Assembly: GCA_025765595.1 (NCBI GenBank)
Contig: JAIVFH010000114.1
Coordinates: 36,418 to 100,417 of the forward strand
Length of the DNA stretch: 64,000 nucleotides
Direction of reading: 5' to 3'
From: Obelidium mucronatum
Lineage: Eukaryota > Chytridiomycota > Chytridiomycetes > Chytridiales > Chytriomycetaceae
The notes beneath the pieces are model-generated. The model was not told where the DNA came from and did no database searches. It saw only the letters and a program-made list of their open reading frames with translations. Each line of letters starts with the position of its first letter. Position 1 is the stretch's first letter. Position numbers and translations under genes: made by a program. This document shows, one piece after another, positions 59,401-64,000 of this stretch.

Positions 59401-61113
59401 GAAAATAAGAAAAATACCATATAATCAACCCAGCAGCGGACAGCAGTACCGAAGCCATTAGCAGCTTTTTGGGGATCCTTCGAGGGTTTCGGTTTCCAAT
59501 AAGCCAATATTACTGAAACGCAATTTGCGCGAACAATTTGACGCTGGTTTATGTCCATCACAGTCATGAAATTGTCGGCAAGGTTGTTTATGAATGGCTC
59601 CAGTTGGGGAAACCCGCGGGTAAATAGGGCATGGGCATAGAGGAATGGTCGGTCGGCAATAAAAGTACCAGTAACTACGATAAAGCACATTAGCAATAAA
59701 GAATTGGTTTGGTGAGTGAACGACGTACCCTTTTCATCAATGCGGTCCCTCATTCGTTTCAATACTTGACCATGCTCAAATTGTTGTTGGTAGCCTTGAA
59801 GACCCGTGATAGTGATGATTCCAGCGAAAGCATCAGGAAGGTCCAGCTGCCAGAAATCGTTCGACCACGCATTTCGGGTATTCGGGAAGAACAGCTGCTT
59901 ATCGGCGGCAGTGAATTCGCGGCGCACGGGTGTATCCGGCGGGGAAGCTTGCCCAGTAGCAGCAGCCAAGTGAGACCCGAAAGAGGGTTGGTGCAGCTTG
60001 CGGCCACGCGGTACGGGCGGTGCTTGACTGGAATCAGCAGAATCAGCAGGACGGCGGCGGCGGGATGGCGGACCTGCAGCCTCTTCGTCTTCGTCACTGA
60101 AGTTCTCAGCATCGCCGTCGTTAGCCCGGGAACGCTTGCGCTGGCTTTGGTTGGGTTGGCGGGCAGCACGGGTGGGTCGCGAGGTAGGCTGTGATGCTTG
60201 CAGGGCGTGTGCGGGGGCTATCCCGCCGGCAAACTTGAGTGCAGGAGTGGATGAAGAGGGACCAGAGCCAATAGGAGCCACGGATGTAGAACTGGAGCCA
60301 GGGGCATTTTGCGAGCAGGGTAGACACTTGCCAAAAGTCGAGCAGCGCGAAGGAGGGCCGTGGACCCAGTGGATGTTACCGTCGTGGGATTGTTTGCACA
60401 AGTTCAGGAAACTGCCGTCGTTGGTGTTGGTGGTCTTGCATGCGGCGCACTTTGGGTGAGGGTGGAGTTTTTGTGAGTGTTTTCGGTTAGGCTTGACAGG
60501 TGAAATGAAAAAATTGAAAACATGGCGGGCAATTGGCAGTGCTTGGCAGGCACACATTGTGAAATGCAAATGAATCACTTACAAATCTTTGCCATGCATC
60601 CGCCTCTTCGTCATACTTCCATCCATTCTTAATGGTGCCATCAATGTGGCACCAACCATTTGCTTCTAGAAACGCGCGTTGGAACTTGCCGAGGACCTTA
60701 CCATCGGCAGAGAGACGGACAGGCGCCAAGATTGGTGGTGAGTCCGGTGTAATTGATGGCAACCAAGTTCCATCTGCTTGCTTGTGGGCCGCGACGATGG
60801 TCATTTCTTAAAATCATAAAGAGAAGTTTTTTTAAGTATTAAAACCAAGCATCACTTACTGACCTTCCATTAAGCTCTCGTGATAAGGACGCTCGCGGCT
60901 GTGCAACTCCAGGTATTTGTCGAGACCATCACTGTCATCGTCATCATCCCCGTCGTGGTCTGTGCTGTCAATATTCGAGGCGATATTGCGATAATACTCG
61001 GAGTCGCTGGAATCGATCGGGGGAGGGGGCTGAAACCGTTTGATTTGCGCTTGAATTGCGCTATGGTAGCGATTGTTGATTGCTGGAGGGATATACGCGA
61101 TTCTGTTGTACAT
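56491..61113 (-). CDS. Crypton/Ndc10-like tyrosine recombinase (element-borne)
   Basis: Starts at 61113 (MYNRIAYIPPAINNRYHSAI), with about ten short introns. The first 300 residues carry a small Trp/Asp-rich domain (WLPSITPDS, FLEANGWCHIDG) and a cysteine cluster (CAACKTTNTNDGSFLNLCKQ, CSTFGKCLPC). A basic linker with KRSR follows. Then come FPNTRNAWSNDFWQLDLPDA, LADNFMTVMDINQRQIVRAN, and the catalytic core HPGAARDLCMHNLSHVSCGR-GSELRSLNL (first Arg). The core continues with LLAEKGKNDKRYIIVAPHFD (Lys region) and GVPTEPIERIGWLTGDNKNT through AFHTAYFKEYPREVV (third Arg and candidate Tyr). Order and spacing follow Crypton and Ndc10/GCR1-type fungal recombinases. A coiled C-terminal tail ends at 56491. 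Family assignment is by motif order only; the exact catalytic residues need modelling. Confidence 0.65.
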
Positions 61114-61304
61114 TTGTGTTGCCCTTGCTACATTATTTATTTAGTACGTCGAAGCATGTTAGTACTTCGAAGCATGAAATCGTGAATTTAAATAAATGAA
61201 TTACTTTGAGACTTTGATTATCTTTGTTGTTCTTGTGTTTTGTTATTTTATCCTTTGTGTATTGGACACTACGCACGATGTTTTGACAACAACGGCGACG
61301 CCAA

Positions 61305-61740
61305 AAAAACTACTTTCGAAAGTTACAACGAATATAATAGATATATAAACGAACATACTTAAAGTTTGGGCGTCGATGGGTGGGTTTTCGTTGTGTGTTG
61401 GACTGTTGATACTAGTCAAGTTTCTCGGAAGTAGCGTTAGACTAAAATAACGCTGTTTTCGAAAGTTAGAACAAGGATAATAAATGTATAAAATAATAGT
61501 ACTTAAAGATCAAGGGTTGGTTGTGTCGTTGGCGGCCGGTGGTTAACTTTCTGGTTGCTGTGTATCCAAGGTCTCGGAAGTGGCAATAAAACACTAAAAA
61601 CCTATTTTCGAAAGTTAAAGCAGTAATAAAAACTATAAAACATTATGGTACTAGAAGCACAGGCGTTGGTTGGCCTTTGGTACGCTGTTGGGGAAGCGGC
61701 GGCAACGTCAACGAAAAGGCAAGTTAGCTGTTCATCATAG
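61305..61740. repeat. Three ~145-bp degenerate tandem repeats upstream of the recombinase
   Basis: TTTCGAAAGTTA occurs at 61314, 61457 and 61606 (spacing 143 and 149), each followed by an A-rich AATAA..TATAAA stretch, a GGTTGG/GTCGTTGG-type block and CTCGGAAGT. The core TTTCGAAA is palindromic. They lie between the recombinase start and the right-end palindromes. Confidence 0.7.
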
Positions 61741-61806
61741 AATGAAATACATTAGTAAATGATATGGCAGTAAAGGATTAGCTGAAAAGATTGACCAGTT
61801 AAGCGC

Positions 61807-61912
61807 GGACTTTCTTTGGCCAATACCCTGAACTCAAGGTATTGGCTGAAAAAAGTCCGGGACTTTTTTTGGCCAATACCCTGATGTCAAGGAATTGGCA
61901 GAAAAAAGTCCC
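61807..61912. repeat. Two tandem palindromes near the right end
   Basis: 61807-61858 and 61859-61912 are related imperfect inverted repeats. Each runs GG(G)ACTTT..TTTGGCCAATACC, a 10-nt loop (CTGAACTCAA or CTGATGTCAA), then GG(T/A)ATTGGC.GAAAAAAGTCC(C). The stems are about 20 bp each. Confidence 0.85.
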
Positions 61913-62196
61913 ACCCGGTCAACCACAAGGAAATCTCCCCCCCTTTCCACCACATAGGAAAAATAATGTAGCGATGGTTTTGGCAGAGTTTGGCACTTAT
62001 CCGACGAGTTTGAAATTTCCTCAACACATGGTATACACACTTGACACAACCCACCGTAACACCCCCAAACCACCCCCTACACCCCCCAAATCACTCCCCA
62101 TACCCTTCAGTAACATATAGATACTTTGTAGTGTGTTATATTATCGATTGTGTGTGTCTCTCTATTGGGACTTATCCTCACCATCATTATGGAGGG

Positions 62197-62250
62197 CCAG
62201 TATCCGCCCCTGTCACGGGCGAGACCGGGGTTCAATTCCCCGTCTGGGAG
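62197..62250 (+). tRNA. 3' part of the split tRNA-Asp(GTC) gene
   Basis: CCAGTATC completes the D arm, the anticodon arm CGCCC-CTGTCAC-GGGCG has anticodon GTC, and the T arm is CGGGG-TTCAATT-CCCCG. The acceptor 3' strand TCTGGGA and discriminator G end at 62250. The adjoining upstream bases (…CATTATGGAGGG) cannot form the 5' acceptor, whereas the segment at 53953 can. Confidence 0.88.
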
Positions 62251-62287
62251 GTCTACAATTAGCTTTTGCTTGTGGATGATAGGCAGG

Positions 62288-62730
62288 TAAGGTGAGAACG
62301 GGGCGGGGTTGGGGGCGAGGCAGGACTTTCCCCGCATCTCTGGGGGTCGGGGTCAGGATTTCCCCGCGCCATGCGGGGCAAGCCTCGGGGCTGTGGCTTA
62401 CCTCTGGCTGTGTGTGTATTTTAGAAATAAAAACAGAAAAACTTTTTTTTTTAATAAAATTCCAAAGAAAAAATTTTTTGTTTTTTTTTTCATAAAATAA
62501 ATAAAATTCAAAAGAAAAAATCCTAACTACAGTCAAATTGCTGCCCGAGAGCATGTAAGTGGCCAAAAATCACACTAAAATGCCAGCTAAATTGGCTTTT
62601 TATAGAGATTTTATCTTACCTCGTGGGAGTGCGGGGAGTGCGAGGCGGGGTTCAAGTCGACCCCTACCCCGGACCCCGGAGCTTTGGGGCAGGGGTGCCC
62701 TGCGGGGTGACCCCGCCCGTTCTCACCTTA
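62288..62730. mobile_element. 443-bp MITE with 8-bp target duplication
   Basis: The terminal inverted repeats are TAAGGTGAGAACGGGGCGGG at the left and, read from the right, TAAGGTGAGAACGGGCGGGG. They are flanked by the direct repeat TAGGCAGG at 62280-62287 and 62731-62738. GC-rich ends surround an A/T-rich centre with no coding frame. An 8-bp duplication fits hAT- or KDZ-type transposition. Confidence 0.88.
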
Positions 62731-62738
62731 TAGGCAGG

Positions 62739-63620
62739 AATATATAGTTGGAGAATACAGTTCACATTTTGGTATCTAATCCATGCAACGTTACAGTCTG
62801 TTTACAAACTATAACATGAACTATAACATTGCTTGAAAGTGTCTTTAGCCCAAAATGTAAGTGTTCTATGTGAGAGTAGATGTGTACCTATTATGGCAAG
62901 TCGCAACTTGAAATTGCTCCACTCCAACATATCCAGAGGCACAAGCAAATGATATATCAGTAAGGTAAAAATTCCATCACGTGGACTTCCAGGAGTTCTG
63001 GAAGCGCCGAGTGAAACGTCTTCTTGGCGCGCTTCGGAACATTTTGGAAAACCAGAGCAAAACAGAAATCTTGGTGATTTGGGATAGATAACACATTGTG
63101 TTTCAAATCACCAGGTGTGTACTTCAACATATTTACTTCACATATACATAATTAAGGGTTTTATGAAATAAACACATTGTGTTCCAAATCACTAGTATCA
63201 GAGAACACACACATCAATGTGGTGTAGATGCTGAAGCAATGGAGTCTCATCTTTGAAGATAGGATCATGACCTGCAACTTGCCTTGCTGTGCAACTCCTG
63301 TGGCGTAGCAATAGACTACATTACACAGAAAATCACAGAGTGAGTGTTGTGTGGCATTGTTTGGTGGCACTGGTGGACTTGAACCTGGGACCTAGGTGGG
63401 CAGAGTTGTAGCCATTGATTGTTGGAAGAAGATATTGTAACAAAATGAAAAAATGTTCTTTTGGACTATTGCAAATTTATTGGGAGAAAGGTGCCAGCTT
63501 GATAGAATTACTGCAGGCTACTTAGAGAATCATAGCTCAAGGCATAGGTTCTGTATGCACTACTAATGGGCTGCTCTGAGTAATTAATGTTTTCACTTGT
63601 TGTTTCTTATTCAAGGATAT
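62739..63620. other. Intergenic, nothing recognised
   Basis: Nearly 900 bases without a recognisable gene. A minus-strand T-arm-like GGTTCAAGTCC around 63371 is discussed under rejected items. Confidence 0.4.
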
Positions 63621-63693
63621 GGGCGTATGGCAAAATGGTTACCGCGCTTGACTACGAATCAAGAGATTCCAGGTTCGACCCCTGGTACGCTCG
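63621..63693 (+). tRNA. tRNA-Arg(ACG)
   Basis: The acceptor GGGCGTA pairs with TACGCTC (one G-T). The D arm is GGCAAAATGGTTACCGC, the anticodon arm CTTGA-CTACGAA-TCAAG (ACG), and the T arm CCAGG-TTCGACC-CCTGG. No intron. Confidence 0.92.
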
Positions 63694-63748
63694 TGTTTTG
63701 GATGGCTGGGAAGATATGGGGATTATAGGGTATAAACTGGATGTGCCA

Positions 63749-63819
63749 GGTCGTATCCGGATTCGAACCGGAGTTACTGGTATCAAAAACCAGGGTGATG
63801 ACCACTAAACTATACAACT
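63749..63819 (-). tRNA. tRNA-Gln(TTG)
   Basis: On the minus strand the D arm is AGTTTAGTGGTCATCAC, the anticodon arm CTGGT-TTTTGAT-ACCAG (TTG), and the T arm TCCGG-TTCGAAT-CCGGA. The acceptor pairs except for the first A-C position. It lies 55 bp from tRNA-Arg on the opposite strand. Confidence 0.87.
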
Positions 63820-64000
63820 CTAATTTAGCACTGGACCTGTTCTTAATTACAGCTTATGCCTGCCTGCAATCTAATGTCTCATGATCAGCAGGTTTTATGT
63901 GACATGAGCTGATTTTGCACCAGAGACATGTATTCATTCACATCATCTCTTTGCAATGCAGGCCGCAACTTGTTGGAGGGCAATGGAGGCACATGAAACT

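Larger units (their letters stand above)
53971..62196 (-). mobile_element. ~8.2-kb DNA element with tyrosine recombinase and Pif1 helicase, inserted in tRNA-Asp
   Basis: Bounded by the two halves of tRNA-Asp(GTC). Near the left end is GGTGAGAAAAAAGTCCCAAC (from 53980). The right end, read inward on the minus strand from 62182, is GGTGAGGATAAGTCCCAAT, so the ends are imperfect terminal inverted repeats. Next to the ends, GGCGAATAT (53969-53977) and GGCCAGTAT (62195-62203) could be a diverged target duplication. Cargo, all on the minus strand, is a Crypton/Ndc10-like tyrosine recombinase (56491-61113) and a Pif1 helicase (54424-56364), both apparently intact. Subterminal features are palindromes with GAAAAAAGTCCC at both ends and three ~145-bp repeats upstream of the recombinase. 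The exact ends are uncertain by about 15 bp. Confidence 0.78.

Noticed and set aside
53971..62196. Classifying the large element as a Helitron because of the Pif1 helicase
   Set aside because: No Rep/HUH domain is visible, the ends are inverted repeats, and the second gene has recombinase-like rather than Rep motifs.
63355..63420. Minus-strand T-arm-like sequence (GGTTCAAGTCC) resembling a tRNA 3' end
   Set aside because: No acceptor pairing, D arm or credible anticodon arm; at best a B-box-like word or SINE remnant.

Overview
The window looks like a compact nuclear contig from a zoosporic fungus, most likely a chytrid. It carries epsilon-tubulin and a TTLL2-type tubulin-modifying ligase, which belong to centriole- or flagellum-bearing organisms. 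Alongside these are fungal-flavoured genes (BRE1, a CTK3-like CID protein, a DAL3-type ureidoglycolate lyase, a GT34 glycosyltransferase, a Vsb1-like SulP/STAS/cNMP transporter) and a Crinkler-type protein. Introns are about 45-85 nt with GT..AG ends. Intergenic gaps are tiny: several divergent gene pairs have start codons only 16-67 bp apart.

Layout. 0-21 kb: epsilon-tubulin, an unknown protein, ORC3 (minus), an unknown protein, a poly-Q protein and CDC123 (minus), a HEAT-repeat protein, a 5'-truncated SulP transporter, a transposase fragment, a Crinkler-like nuclease-kinase, TTLL2 and an F-box protein. 21-31 kb: a decayed F-box copy ending at tRNA-Pro, an FAD monooxygenase, a GT8-GT34 glycosyltransferase fusion, a 1.2 kb tandem array whose units carry splice-like signals, a poly-G tract, a trihelix-like DNA-binding protein and an F-box/ankyrin protein. 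31-36 kb: a purine (ureide) degradation cluster of allantoinase, HIU hydrolase, an allantoicase/OHCU-decarboxylase fusion and ureidoglycolate lyase. Together these cover 5-hydroxyisourate to glyoxylate plus urea; uricase is not in the window. 36-48 kb: CTU2, NAA40-like acetyltransferase, BRE1, CTK3-like, tRNA-Trp, a CCCH/Sel1-repeat protein, tRNA-Ser, a UBXN4-like protein with two UBX domains and tRNA-Leu.

48-64 kb is tRNA- and transposon-rich. It holds decayed Copia gag and reverse-transcriptase pieces and intact tRNAs for Gly, Ile, Arg and Gln. An apparently intact element of about 8.2 kb (53971-62196) encodes a Crypton/Ndc10-like tyrosine recombinase and a Pif1-family helicase. It has imperfect terminal inverted repeats and repeated structured ends, and it splits a tRNA-Asp(GTC) gene inside its D-loop: the two tRNA halves lie on either side and their acceptor strands still pair 7/7. 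A 443-bp MITE with 8-bp target duplications lies 37 bp beyond the 3' tRNA half. This composite element is the best candidate here for an undescribed system.

Many conserved genes show single-base frame breaks, often near short homopolymers. I read these mainly as residual long-read assembly errors, so several gene models are approximate joins of exons and frames.
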